NCBI GenBank assembly: GCA_020634935.1
Contig: JACKAT010000001.1
Location: forward strand, 124,001-188,000
DNA: 64,000 nt
From: Anaerolineales bacterium
GTDB taxonomy: Bacteria > Chloroflexota > Anaerolineae > 4572-78 > J111
Direction: 5' to 3'
This document shows, piece by piece, positions 24,415 through 33,568 of the stretch (positions within the stretch are counted from its first letter, which is position 1; each line of letters opens with the position of its first letter). The position numbers and the translations under genes were made by a program. The notes under the pieces are model-generated. The model was not told the origin of the DNA. It was given only the letters and a program-made list of their open reading frames with translations, and did no database searches.

Positions 24415-25882
24415 CATCACTTCTCATAAACATGGTCGGTGGAAAGGTAAATCCGTTTTGTTTTAGTCGCGGTTCACATCTGGGGCGAATACCGCCGGGT
24501 TCATGCTGGCCGATAACTTTGCCGTTGGCGTCGTCACCCTTGTCATTGAACGTAAAAATATTCTGTAAAATAGCGTTTTCACCTTCGATGCCTTGAACCT
24601 CGGTGATATGGGTAATTTTTCTAGAACCATCCCGCAGCCGGGAGGCCTGAACAATTAAATCGACCGATGAGGCAATCTGCTTGCGAACCACGTGAATGGG
24701 AAAATCAACTCCGGCCATCAAAACCAGCGACTCCAGCCGATCGAAACAGGCCCGCGGATCGTTAGAGTGAACGGTCGTCATACTGCCGTCGTGGCCGGTG
24801 TTCATCGCTTGCAGCATATCTAGCGTTTCGCCACCTCGGCATTCGCCCACCACAATCCGTTCCGGACGCATCCGCAGGGCGTTGATGACGCAATCGCGAA
24901 TGGTGACTACACCGGGACTTTGAGGGGTGGGTTTTTTGGTTTCAAGCCGGACCACGTTGCGCTGTTTGAACTGTAATTCGGCGGCATCTTCAATAGTAAC
25001 CGTTCGCTCATGGCTGGGAATAAAACTGGAGAGCACATTAATTAGGGTGGTTTTCCCCGAACCCGTCCCGCCGGACACAATAATATTCAGCCGCGCGACC
25101 ACGCACGCTTTGAGAAAGTCGGCCATATTAGGGGTCAACGAGCCAAATCGAATCAAATCATCCATACCCAGTTTGTCTTTGGAAAATTTCCGAATGGTCA
25201 AATTCGGTCCATCGATAGCGCACGGACGGATGACCGAGTTAACACGCGATCCATCCGGCAAGCGGGCGTCGATGAGCGGGTTTTCCGGGTCGGCGGCGCG
25301 GCCTAACGGTTTTACAATCCGTTTCACAATGCGCTCGACGTGATCATCATCGAGAAATTTGTAGCCGCTTTCAGACAGCCGCCCTTTTTGTTCGATAAAG
25401 ATCACATAGGGGCCGTTAACCATAATTTCCGAGATTTCATGGTTGTTGATTAACGGTTCCAACGGGCCGAGACCAAATATTTCATCACACACGTTGCTGT
25501 AAAACTGGTCGCGGCTGATGTCACTGGGTAGCTTGATATCTTTGCGCTCGATCACTTGCTGAATTCGTTGCAACGCCATTTGCTCACGTTCCGGCGTGCG
25601 TTCCAGCGGAAAATCGAGCGAGCTGTCCGGGGCCATCGATTTGCGAATATTATCGGCCAACCATAGCTGTAGCCGCATCCGTTCAGATCGACCTTCGCTG
25701 ATAAAGCCGCGCTGGATGGGCGTACCGGGCGGTTCTTCTTCCAACGGGATAAATAAACCATGGCTATCAATGGAGGGAGCCTGAGATTTCGAGTCATTTT
25801 GAGGTGGAGCTAGCGGCTCAGGTTGAGTCTGGGAATCGGGTGATAATTTCTTGACGCGCTTCAAGGTTGAAATAGTTGTCAT
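24410..25882 (-). CDS. cpaF: CpaF/TadA-type secretion ATPase
   Basis: 490 aa. A long, variable N-terminal region is followed by a type II/IV secretion ATPase of the CpaF/TadA group, which powers Flp/Tad pilus or related export. Seen: the N-terminal domain with IFGLGPLEPLINNHEISEIMVNG, Walker A VSGGTGSGKTTL, Asp box VTIEDAAEL, Walker B RPERIVVGECRGGE, and the His box GHDGSMTTVHSNDPR. Other tad genes (TadB, TadC, CpaB, pilin) are absent around it, so in this window it is an orphan. The stop codon falls in a palindromic element. Confidence 0.9.
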   Translation of the reverse strand: MTTISTLKRVKKLSPDSQTQPEPLAPPQNDSKSQAPSIDSHGLFIPLEEEPPGTPIQRGFISEGRSERMRLQLWLADNIRKSMAPDSSLDFPLERTPEREQMALQRIQQVIERKDIKLPSDISRDQFYSNVCDEIFGLGPLEPLINNHEISEIMVNGPYVIFIEQKGRLSESGYKFLDDDHVERIVKRIVKPLGRAADPENPLIDARLPDGSRVNSVIRPCAIDGPNLTIRKFSKDKLGMDDLIRFGSLTPNMADFLKACVVARLNIIVSGGTGSGKTTLINVLSSFIPSHERTVTIEDAAELQFKQRNVVRLETKKPTPQSPGVVTIRDCVINALRMRPERIVVGECRGGETLDMLQAMNTGHDGSMTTVHSNDPRACFDRLESLVLMAGVDFPIHVVRKQIASSVDLIVQASRLRDGSRKITHITEVQGIEGENAILQNIFTFNDKGDDANGKVIGQHEPGGIRPRCEPRLKQNGFTFPPTMFMRSDA

Positions 25883-26146
25883 GTGAATGTCTCCTGGGAA
25901 AACGATGAGTGGGTGGATATTGAATGGGTAAAAGTTTTAGAATTACAATAGGTTGAAGATGGGTACGCCTCTCCGCTGCCGGCTATAGAATTTTTTAAAG
26001 TTCATCACGTTATGTTCTAGCTAACAAAACGCCAAACATTTCAATTATAACATGAGTTGTGCCAAAACCTATAGGTCAAATTGCCTGTTTAGAACTCTGG
26101 TCAGCATTCAGCTATCAGCCGTTAGCTTTAATACAAAAGATACATT

Positions 26147-26292
26147 TAGCCTACACTACCTTTGCACTTTAAAGTATTATGGCCAGAAACCCGGTTTTTA
26201 GCGTTAAAAAGAGGCGCTTTTTGCCTCAAAAGGGTATCAATTAGGCCTCAAAAACCGGGTTTCTAAAGAAGTGCAAACATAGTGTAGCCTAT
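26147..26292. mobile_element. Palindromic MITE-like element, family G copy 1
   Basis: Outer inverted repeats TAGCCTACACTACCTTTGCAC and its imperfect complement GTGCAAACATAGTGTAGCCTA. The inner pair is AGAAACCCGGTTTTT / AAAAACCGGGTTTCT. The flanks (26096-26130 and 26332-26365) are themselves loosely inverted TCAGC...AGCTTT sequences, as if this element had inserted in an older palindrome. No gene is visible in 25883-26377. Confidence 0.65.
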
Positions 26293-26377
26293 TAGGTCCG
26301 ACTTTGTAATCAAATATTTGCCGAAATTAATAAAAGCTGATGGCTGACCGCTAAGGGCTGAACAACTCTACTTAATT

Positions 26378-28024
26378 TTAACGAGGCTCGAGCCAAGTTT
26401 CAAGTAACGGCTCTACATTTTGGCCGGATTTCTGTTCAATGATGGCGAATAAATCGTTGGCCGTCGCAATTTTGTATTTAAACGTGTCAAAGTAGGTCTG
26501 CATGATCTCGAAATAGAGTTGGTCGCCCACTTCGTGACGGAGGGCGTTAAAGAAAAGGGGCCCTTTGCCGTAGATAAAGGCGCTATATTCACCTTCCGTG
26601 TAGGCTGCAACCGGATCGGTTACGGCGCGATCGCCGCCCCGCTTTTGGGCTGATTCATAAGGACCGAAGAAAAAACCCTCGATCACGCTCTCGGCTGAAT
26701 TGGGACCTCCAAACGCCTCCCAATAAAAGATGGTACTATAGTTGGTTAGCGACTCGTCCAGCCAGGGATCATCAATCTGATCATTGCCGACCAGGCTGTA
26801 CCACCACTGATGAGCTACTTCATGCACGGTGGCGTGTTCAAAAAAGCCACCGCTCTGGCCATACAAATTTTCGGAGATAACCACGATGCCGGGATATTCG
26901 ACGCCGCCGGCGGTGGTCGGTGTGGCGACCACATCAAACTCAGCGTAGGGATAAGGCCCGAAGCGTTCATTAAATAGAGCCAGAGCATTGGCGGTGTAGT
27001 GCAGCGCTAATTGACCCCCAGCGGCCAACTCCGGCGGGTAGTAGCTGTTAATCGTGACCCCGTCCACGGTCTCACTGGCAATCTGAAAATCCTGGCGCAT
27101 AGCGATATAGAAATCACGCATCGGTCCCGAAGCCAGAGACAGTGTTTTGGTCCCGTTTTCATTGGTTGTGGTATCGATCACGCTCCCGGATGCCGCTACG
27201 ACCATCGCTGCGGGAACGGTGAGCTTCACTTGAAATAAGGCGGTATCCAGGTAAGTGGCATCACCGTAAGGTGGGGGAATATCAATATCCCAACCTTCAT
27301 CATCGTAAACCGCTACCGCCGGATAGAAACCCGCCAGCGCAGCGGTTCCGTTGCTGTAGGAAAAGATATTGTAACCATCCTGAACTTGATGGGGGACTTG
27401 CACTTCGAAATCGAGCGTGACAGCAGCGATTTCGCCGGGCAGCAGGGGTGAGGGGAGAGGAACTCGCAAAACCGTATTGTCAGCTTCAAGGGTAGGCGTA
27501 ACCGGTTGGTTATTGACGATGACCGTATTGACCGTCATCTGCCCTCCGTAACCGGGTAGGTTGGGATAAAGCCGAAAGTAGATGTCGTCTAATGGAACCG
27601 TCTCGTTATTCGTATAGCGAATTTGCTGAGAGCCAATGAGCTGAACTTGGCCGCCGGTATCGCCGCTGGGAAAATCGAGGGTTGCTTCAATATAATAGTG
27701 GGTCGCGCCCGCTGCGGCGACCTGGTCAACGTCACCGACATACTCCGGTCGCATGGCCTGATAGTAGGGGGATAAATCGGCAAAGTTGCTCTCAGCCATG
27801 TTTGCAGTAGGGGATGGCGGTGTCGTAGGTATCGGGGTGACGGTGGGCGGCAAAGGCGGCGTTGTCGGGATTGGGAGTAAGGTCGGCCCAGAGGTTGGAG
27901 TGAGAGATAAAGCTAGGACCGAATCCGTGGGTGTAGCGGACGGCTGAACAATTGCGGGCCAGGCGGTACAGGCCGGCAAGGTTAACAGAATAAAGATCAG
28001 TGAGACCAACGATTTGAAGATCAT
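26378..28024 (-). CDS. M1-family zinc aminopeptidase-like lipoprotein
   Basis: 548 aa. The N-terminal signal ends in a lipobox (LPAC, Cys at about 19), followed by a Pro/Thr-rich spacer (about 30-75), so the protein is probably lipid-anchored outside the membrane. The M1 (gluzincin) catalytic pattern is present: HEVAHQWW as HExxH, and the third zinc ligand Glu in PWLDESLTNY 18 residues further. GGVEYPGIV is in the place of the GAMEN-type substrate motif. Family members cleave N-terminal residues from peptides. It has no co-directional close neighbour. Confidence 0.87.
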   Translation of the reverse strand: MIFKSLVSLIFILLTLPACTAWPAIVQPSATPTDSVLALSLTPTSGPTLLPIPTTPPLPPTVTPIPTTPPSPTANMAESNFADLSPYYQAMRPEYVGDVDQVAAAGATHYYIEATLDFPSGDTGGQVQLIGSQQIRYTNNETVPLDDIYFRLYPNLPGYGGQMTVNTVIVNNQPVTPTLEADNTVLRVPLPSPLLPGEIAAVTLDFEVQVPHQVQDGYNIFSYSNGTAALAGFYPAVAVYDDEGWDIDIPPPYGDATYLDTALFQVKLTVPAAMVVAASGSVIDTTTNENGTKTLSLASGPMRDFYIAMRQDFQIASETVDGVTINSYYPPELAAGGQLALHYTANALALFNERFGPYPYAEFDVVATPTTAGGVEYPGIVVISENLYGQSGGFFEHATVHEVAHQWWYSLVGNDQIDDPWLDESLTNYSTIFYWEAFGGPNSAESVIEGFFFGPYESAQKRGGDRAVTDPVAAYTEGEYSAFIYGKGPLFFNALRHEVGDQLYFEIMQTYFDTFKYKIATANDLFAIIEQKSGQNVEPLLETWLEPR

Positions 28025-28734
28025 AAGAGATGTATCACCAATCCGCTATCCGTTTTGGAGGTTTCTGCTGCTTGGCCAATGGCGATGACGATGAATTCGG
28101 ACTGGTTTTGGCTCAACCTGATTCTCACCTGATCGAATAACTCATTTCAGTAGATGATCATAGTTGGTTCGGCGCGAATTGCCAAATTTATGCCGATAAT
28201 GTCAAGTGAGTCGATTCCAAAAATTACGTCTCTTTATCGCGTCATCCGCAAGAATCTTTACCACGGAGGACACAAAGTAGGCCCAGAGTTCTCAGAGATT
28301 TATCTTTGTGTTCTTTGTGCCTTCTTCGCGCCCTTTGTGGTTAAATCTTTGGGTTGTTGCCTGCTGCGTTACGCACTACGCAATATTTGGGTGTATCTCT
28401 CGGAAGGGATTGAGTTATAGATAATCAAATGGCGGTATGTGCTTTCGATTATAACCGATAAAGGCGGGAAGCTGTAGTTTGCGGTCAACTTTTGGTTGAG
28501 TGTAATGTTAGGTCCAGTCGTACGGGTGATAGATAGCCTGCTAGAATAGTTAGGGAGTCTCCACTACAGCCACATGGTTAGGTCTAGTTTGCGCATTATG
28601 CCAATGCGCCGTAACATGGGCGATAGAAAGCCACGACTCTTTAAAGACCTGTGCAATTGCTTGACAAATTGCTAAATACTTTACTTTTTTGCCCAAATTT
28701 TTTGAATTTTTGATAACTTTGGTTAGAAATTTCT
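28025..28734. other. Long intergenic region upstream of the nuo operon
   Basis: About 800 bp without a supported gene. It includes a palindromic element at 28257-28346 with arms ACCACGGAGGACACAAAG and CTTTGTG...CCCTTTGTGGT, a type seen in many environmental bacterial genomes. An 88-codon open frame across it has no ribosome-binding site. The nuo promoter follows. Confidence 0.55.
28257..28346. repeat. CACAAAG-word palindromic repeat
   Basis: The left arm reads TACCACGGAGGACACAAAG and the right arm reads its approximate reverse complement ending CCCTTTGTGGTTAAA, with further CTTTGTGTTCTTTGTGCC words between. It would fold as one long imperfect hairpin. Confidence 0.7.
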
Positions 28735-28763
28735 TTGACACCCTGGTGTCTTTGTGATAAAAT
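28735..28763 (+). promoter_or_regulatory. Promoter of the nuo operon
   Basis: Consensus -35 TTGACA (28735-28740), a 17-bp spacer and -10 TAAAAT (28758-28763). Transcription should start near 28770, leaving a leader of about 60 bases before nuoA. Confidence 0.75.
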
Positions 28764-28830
28764 ACACGACCAATAACCCCGGTAATTTTTATAATTAATT
28801 TGATAATAATTTAAGATAGGAGGCGTAATC

Positions 28831-29187
28831 TTGCCGCTAGATTATTTGCCCATATTAATCTTGTTTATCATCGCCACGATTTTGGCTTCCGTTTCCTTGA
28901 TTTTGCCCCACTTTCTGGGTCCGCGCTTGCCCAATCCGGCCAAATCTCAGGTTATCGAGTCTGGCAAGCTGGCCTATGGCGATGCTCGCCGGCGAGTGCC
29001 GATTCAATATTATATTGTGGCGATGCTCTTCATTATCTTTGATATTGAAGTTCTGTTTCTCTACCCCTGGGCGGTTCTGTTTTGGGACTTGAAATGGTTT
29101 GGTTTGATCCAAGTTGGCATATTTACGCTGTTATTGATTGAGAGCTTTGTCTACGTGTGGAAGAAAGGAGTACTCGAATGGGAGTAG
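28831..29187 (+). CDS. nuoA: NADH-quinone oxidoreductase subunit A
   Basis: 118 aa, three transmembrane helices, start TTG with AGGAGG upstream. Membrane subunit at the junction of the two arms of complex I. Recognised by YESG-type features (here VIESGKLAYGDARRRVPIQYY) and FDIEVLFLYPWAV. First gene of the nuo operon; it overlaps nuoB by 10 bp. Confidence 0.95.
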   Translation: MPLDYLPILILFIIATILASVSLILPHFLGPRLPNPAKSQVIESGKLAYGDARRRVPIQYYIVAMLFIIFDIEVLFLYPWAVLFWDLKWFGLIQVGIFTLLLIESFVYVWKKGVLEWE

Positions 29188-29708
29188 CAGTTGGGGCTCC
29201 GCAGCAAGGCGCGTTGGGTGGCGCCCAGGCGCATGCTAAGGACGGGAGTGCCGGTTACGCATTAGCTAAATTAGAAGAGTTAGTCAACTGGGGGCGAGCC
29301 AACTCGGTTTGGCCGCTGACGTTTGGGCTGGCCTGCTGCGCGATCGAGCAGATTAGCGCCGCGGCGTCCCGCTTCGATATTGCCCGTTTTGGCTCTGAAG
29401 TGTTTCGGGCTTCGCCGCGCCAGGCCGACCTGTTGATTGTGTCCGGTCGGGTGTCGAACAAAATGGCCCCGGTTATTAAACGCATTTATGATCAAATGTC
29501 CGACCCTAAATGGGTGATTGCAATGGGCGACTGCGCTTCGTGCGGCGGCCCGTTTAATAATTACGCCATTGTGCAGGGGGTCGATAAGATGCTGCCGGTC
29601 GATGTCTATGTCCCCGGCTGCCCGCCGCGACCGGAAGCGCTTTTCTACGCTATCGATAAACTTCGTGAAAAAATTAAAGCGGAGGAGAAGCTCGGGGTTC
29701 GCGAGTAA
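29178..29708 (+). CDS. nuoB: NADH-quinone oxidoreductase subunit B
   Basis: 176 aa. Carries the terminal N2 [4Fe-4S] cluster next to the quinone site; ligands are in GLACCAIEQ, GDCASCGG and VPGCPPRPE. The ATG at 29178 has AAGGAG upstream and lies inside the end of nuoA; an earlier in-frame start at 29157 is less likely. Translation is probably coupled to nuoA. Confidence 0.95.
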   Translation: MGVAVGAPQQGALGGAQAHAKDGSAGYALAKLEELVNWGRANSVWPLTFGLACCAIEQISAAASRFDIARFGSEVFRASPRQADLLIVSGRVSNKMAPVIKRIYDQMSDPKWVIAMGDCASCGGPFNNYAIVQGVDKMLPVDVYVPGCPPRPEALFYAIDKLREKIKAEEKLGVRE

Positions 29709-29772
29709 GCGTTGGGTCAGTTAGCTGGGCCTAACCGTGGCAGTAGGGTTAAATTCATATTGAGAAAACCTA

Positions 29773-31554
29773 ATGACTGAAAAAATCATCGAAAAGTTAA
29801 CGGCTAAATTCCCCGCCGCGCTAAAAGACCACTCGGAATTTAGGGGCGATACCACTCTCAAGATCGATGCCGAGCATCTGCGAGAGGTCGCTTCTTTTCT
29901 GAAAAACGACGAAGATACGCAGTACAACTTGTTGGTCGATGTTTATGGTACTGACCGCCTTAAGCTGGGTCAGACTCCCCGGTTTGCGGTTAATTACGAA
30001 CTTTATTCCATCCCTAAAAATAGTTTTGTCACGCTGGTCGTCGAGGCACCCGACCCCGGCCGCAACGGCGGAGCCGACGGCTCCGGCCGGTTTGGCGAGC
30101 CGCTGCCCAAAGTGGCTTCGGTCACGGATATTTGGCCCACGGCCAACTGGCTCGAGCGGGAAACGTACGACCTGATGGGTATCGAGTTCGAAAACCACCC
30201 TTGGCTGCATCGCATCATGATGCCCGATAACTGGGTGGGGCATCCGCTCCGCAAGGATTATCCGCTGGGTGGGGAGCCGGTCTATTTTGAGAAGGATCGG
30301 AACAACCCGCGTTTTGCGCACCTGGGCAAGCAGATTATGGCCGGCCCCTCGTTCGAGACCGAACTGCCGGAAGAGATGGATACCAACGGCCACATGGTGC
30401 TCAACCTTGGCCCGCACCACCCGGCCACGCACGGCGTGCTGCGCCTGGCGACAGAGCTGGACGGCGAAAAAGTGATTCGGGTCACGCCGGAGTTGGGCTA
30501 TCTGCACTCCGGTTTTGAGAAGACCGGCGAGAACAAACGCTACGAAAAGTTCATTCCTTATTGCGACCGCATGGACTATGTCTCGCCCATGAATAACAAT
30601 TTGTCCTACGTGATGGCGGTCGAAAAGTTGATGGATGTCGAGATTCCCGAACACGTCCAGTATGTCCGGGTGATTTTGGCTGAGTTGCAGCGGATTGCTA
30701 GCCATATGATCTGGCTGGGTACCCATGCCATGGATGTGGGCGGAACGCCTCACGCCGCTCCCTTGTATTGCTTCATGATGCGCGAGCGTATTCTCGATAT
30801 CTTTGAAATGGTCTGTGGCGCGCGGATGACCACCAGCTATTTTAGCGTCGGCGGCTTACGCTGGCCGCTGCCCGGCGCGTTTATGGATGCGGTTCGGGCC
30901 TTTTTGAAAGAGTTTGCTGGCTACTACCACGATTATCATGTGATGCTGACCAAGAATCCGCTCTGGTTGAGCCGCCTCAAAGGTATCGGCATCTTAAAAG
31001 CGGAGGAAGCGATTGCCTTGGGTATCACCGGGCCGCTGCTGCGCGCGGCCGGCGTCCCGCTCGATTTGCGGAAAGTACGACCCTACTGCGTGTATGATCA
31101 GTTTGATTTTGATGTGCCCACCTCCACCGACGCCGACTCTTATGCTCGCTACACGGTACGAATGGAAGAGCTACACCAGAGTATGCGCATCATTGAGCAG
31201 GCGATCAACCAAATTAAGCCCGGCCCGTACCGCACGGCCGATCGCAAAGTGGCATTGCCGCCCCGTCAGGAAATTTCGACCAGTATGGAGTCGCTCATTC
31301 ATCACTTTAAGCTGGTCACCGAAGGCTATCTCCCGCCGGTAGGACAGATCTATTCCATCGGTGAGAATCCAAAGGGCTGGCTGGGATTTGGCCTGATTAG
31401 CGATGGCACCGCCAAGCCTTATCGTTTGCGGGTTCGTGGCCCATCATTTGTGAATCTCCAGGCCACCAATACGATGGCCCGGGGGGGGTTTATCTCTGAC
31501 TTGATTACCATCATCGGCTCAATTGATATCGTGCTAGGGGAGGTTGACCGCTAA
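29773..31554 (+). CDS. nuoCD: Fused NADH-quinone oxidoreductase subunits C and D
   Basis: 593 aa. The N-terminal ~180 residues are NuoC (30-kDa type: YELYSIP, WLERETYDLMGIEFENHP, HPLRKDYPLGG). From about residue 207, VLNLGPHHPATHGVLRL begins NuoD (49-kDa type), which forms the quinone-binding pocket. The domains are joined without a stop by a short acidic linker, as in E. coli and some other lineages. The C-terminus ends DIVLGEVDR as usual for NuoD. Confidence 0.95.
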   Translation: MTEKIIEKLTAKFPAALKDHSEFRGDTTLKIDAEHLREVASFLKNDEDTQYNLLVDVYGTDRLKLGQTPRFAVNYELYSIPKNSFVTLVVEAPDPGRNGGADGSGRFGEPLPKVASVTDIWPTANWLERETYDLMGIEFENHPWLHRIMMPDNWVGHPLRKDYPLGGEPVYFEKDRNNPRFAHLGKQIMAGPSFETELPEEMDTNGHMVLNLGPHHPATHGVLRLATELDGEKVIRVTPELGYLHSGFEKTGENKRYEKFIPYCDRMDYVSPMNNNLSYVMAVEKLMDVEIPEHVQYVRVILAELQRIASHMIWLGTHAMDVGGTPHAAPLYCFMMRERILDIFEMVCGARMTTSYFSVGGLRWPLPGAFMDAVRAFLKEFAGYYHDYHVMLTKNPLWLSRLKGIGILKAEEAIALGITGPLLRAAGVPLDLRKVRPYCVYDQFDFDVPTSTDADSYARYTVRMEELHQSMRIIEQAINQIKPGPYRTADRKVALPPRQEISTSMESLIHHFKLVTEGYLPPVGQIYSIGENPKGWLGFGLISDGTAKPYRLRVRGPSFVNLQATNTMARGGFISDLITIIGSIDIVLGEVDR

Positions 31555-31556
31555 CT

Positions 31557-32045
31557 ATGGGCTGGACTGAAAAAGAGCAGCAAGACCTTGATAAAATTTT
31601 GAAGAAGTACCCGCCCGATCGCAAACTGTCGGCGGTACTGCCGGCCCTCTATCTGGCTCAGCGCGAAAAAAATTGGCTGGATGGTGACGATATTGAAGCC
31701 GTGGCCAATGCACTGGGCATCGAAACGACTCACGTTCACTCGATCATCGGATTTTACACCCTGTTCCGCAAAGAGCCGGTCGGTAAATATATGATGCAGG
31801 TCTGCACCGACTTGCCCTGCGCCCTGCGCGGCGCTGAGGATTTTTTCAAGCGGTTATGCGAGCGCATGGATTTGGGGCCACATGGCGGCACGACCGAAGA
31901 TAACCTGTTTACGGTTGAAGAAGTGGTCTGCATCGCCGCCTGCGACAAGGCCCCCTGTATGCAGATCAATCTGGAATTTTTTGAGAGTTTAACCGACGAG
32001 CAAATTGACGAAGTTGTGGCCCGGCTGCGGGCGGAAGCGTCCTAA
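31557..32045 (+). CDS. nuoE: NADH-quinone oxidoreductase subunit E
   Basis: 162 aa, two bases after nuoCD. Thioredoxin-fold subunit of the NADH module holding the N1a [2Fe-2S] cluster; ligands are in CTDLPCALRG and CIAACDKAPCM. The helical N-terminal domain begins with LDKILKKYPPDRKLSAVLPALYLAQ. Confidence 0.95.
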   Translation: MGWTEKEQQDLDKILKKYPPDRKLSAVLPALYLAQREKNWLDGDDIEAVANALGIETTHVHSIIGFYTLFRKEPVGKYMMQVCTDLPCALRGAEDFFKRLCERMDLGPHGGTTEDNLFTVEEVVCIAACDKAPCMQINLEFFESLTDEQIDEVVARLRAEAS

Positions 32046-32079
32046 TACGGCGTGTAACCCGCCCTGCCAATGATAAGAT

Positions 32080-32213
32080 TAGGGCTTATGTAGTTGACCG
32101 ACCCGGATAAAAAATAGCTACGAATTACACGTATCTTCACGAATCTTTTTAAAAATTTTCGTGCCAATTCGTGAAATTCGTGGCAAGAACCTTCGAACTG
32201 GGTAAGTTATAAA
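32080..32213. repeat. Palindromic repeat, family A copy 2, inside the nuo operon
   Basis: Outer ends GGGCTTATGTAGTTGA and TCGAACTGGGTAAGTTAT, a degenerate version of the ends at 3559-3694. The inner inverted pair is ACGAATTACACG / CGTGAAATTCGTGG. It fills the nuoE-nuoF gap, the widest gap in the operon along with the one at nuoH-nuoI. Confidence 0.65.
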
Positions 32214-32238
32214 GATTAGACCTCAAAGGGGAACACCA

Positions 32239-33549
32239 TTGGCCAATCAATTATTAAAAGAACACGTCTTGTTCCGCCATCGGGATATTAAAGATATTCA
32301 TAAAATCGACGTCTACCTGGCCCACGACGGCTATAAGGCCCTGGAACGCGGCCTTAAAGAGATGACGCCGGATGACGTGACCAATGTCGTCAAAGCCTCC
32401 GGGTTGCGCGGGCGCGGTGGGGCCGGTTTCCCGACCGGCGTCAAGTGGAGTTTTATCCCCAAAAACCTATTCCCGAAATACATCGTGGTCAACGCCGACG
32501 AGAGCGAGCCGGGAACCTTCAAAGACCGCGAGATTATGGAGTCGAACCCCCACCAGTTCATCGAAGGGGTGGCTTTATGCGCCTACGCGGTGGGGGCTGA
32601 AACCTGCTACATCTACGGGCGCGGCGAGTTTTGGTCGCTGTTCCACGGTCGAATGCAAGAAGCCATCGACGAAGCTTACGAGAAAGGCTATCTGGGCAAA
32701 AATATCCTGGACACCGACTTCTCGTGTGATATGTATCTTCACCTGGGCGCGGGCGCTTACATCTGCGGCGAAGAGACGGCCCTGCTCAACAGCCTGGAAG
32801 GGTTAATGGGCCAGCCGCGCAGCCGGCCGCCATTTCCGGCGGTAGCCGGGCTGTACGCCAAACCGACCGTCGTCAATAACGTCGAGACGCTGGCCAACGT
32901 CACCCCGATTGTTTTGCACGGGGCCGATTGGTATCGGCAATATGGCACGGAAAAAAGCCCCGGTACGAAAATTTGTTCGCTGAGTGGACGAGTTAATAAG
33001 CCGGGCAATTACGAAGTGCCGTTAGGGACGCCCATCCGCTATTTAATTGAAGAATTGGGCGGCGGCGTTATCGACGGCAAACAAGTCAAAGCGATTTTGC
33101 CCGCTGGGGCGTCATCCAGCAACATGGGCGCCGACAAAATCGACACACCGATGGATTACGAGTCGATGGCTGCGGCCGGTGGGATGCTCGGTTCTGCGTC
33201 TTTCATTATATTAGATGAAACGATTGACGCCGTTTGGGCGGCGGAAAAGAACGTTAAATTCTTTAAGCACGAAAGCTGTGGCAAGTGCAGTCCCTGCCGC
33301 GAGGGGACCTTCTGGTTGACTAGCGTCTACCGCAAACTGCGCGAAGGCTACGGCACCAAAAAAGATGTTGAGCTGATTGAAACGATTATCAATCAGATGG
33401 AAGGGAACTGTTTCTGCCTATTAGGCGAATTTGTGGTGCCAGGGGTGCGCACCAGCCTGGAGTTGTTCCGGCACGAATATGAAGAGCTAGCCTCGGAAGA
33501 GAATGAGGCGGCCCAACCTCAAAAAGACCTAATTCACACCTTCTTTTAA
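32239..33549 (+). CDS. nuoF: NADH-quinone oxidoreductase subunit F
   Basis: 436 aa, TTG start with AAAGGGG upstream. NADH-binding subunit with FMN and the N3 [4Fe-4S] cluster. Seen: the GRGGAGFPTGVKW FMN loop, NADESEPGTFKDRE, GAGAYICGEETAL, and cluster ligands in ESCGKCSPCREG and NCFCLLGE. Confidence 0.96.
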   Translation: MANQLLKEHVLFRHRDIKDIHKIDVYLAHDGYKALERGLKEMTPDDVTNVVKASGLRGRGGAGFPTGVKWSFIPKNLFPKYIVVNADESEPGTFKDREIMESNPHQFIEGVALCAYAVGAETCYIYGRGEFWSLFHGRMQEAIDEAYEKGYLGKNILDTDFSCDMYLHLGAGAYICGEETALLNSLEGLMGQPRSRPPFPAVAGLYAKPTVVNNVETLANVTPIVLHGADWYRQYGTEKSPGTKICSLSGRVNKPGNYEVPLGTPIRYLIEELGGGVIDGKQVKAILPAGASSSNMGADKIDTPMDYESMAAAGGMLGSASFIILDETIDAVWAAEKNVKFFKHESCGKCSPCREGTFWLTSVYRKLREGYGTKKDVELIETIINQMEGNCFCLLGEFVVPGVRTSLELFRHEYEELASEENEAAQPQKDLIHTFF

Positions 33550-33568
33550 GGCCGGTTGAGGAAAAGAG

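Noticed and set aside
28154..28420. 88-codon plus-strand frame upstream of nuo
   Set aside because: It runs through a palindromic repeat, has no ribosome-binding site and no family pattern.
28550..28741. 63-codon minus-strand frame upstream of nuo
   Set aside because: Lies over the nuo promoter region, with AT-rich composition and no family pattern.
29821..30753. 310-codon minus-strand frame opposite nuoCD (and similar frames opposite nuoG, nuoM)
   Set aside because: Antisense shadows of well-identified nuo genes.
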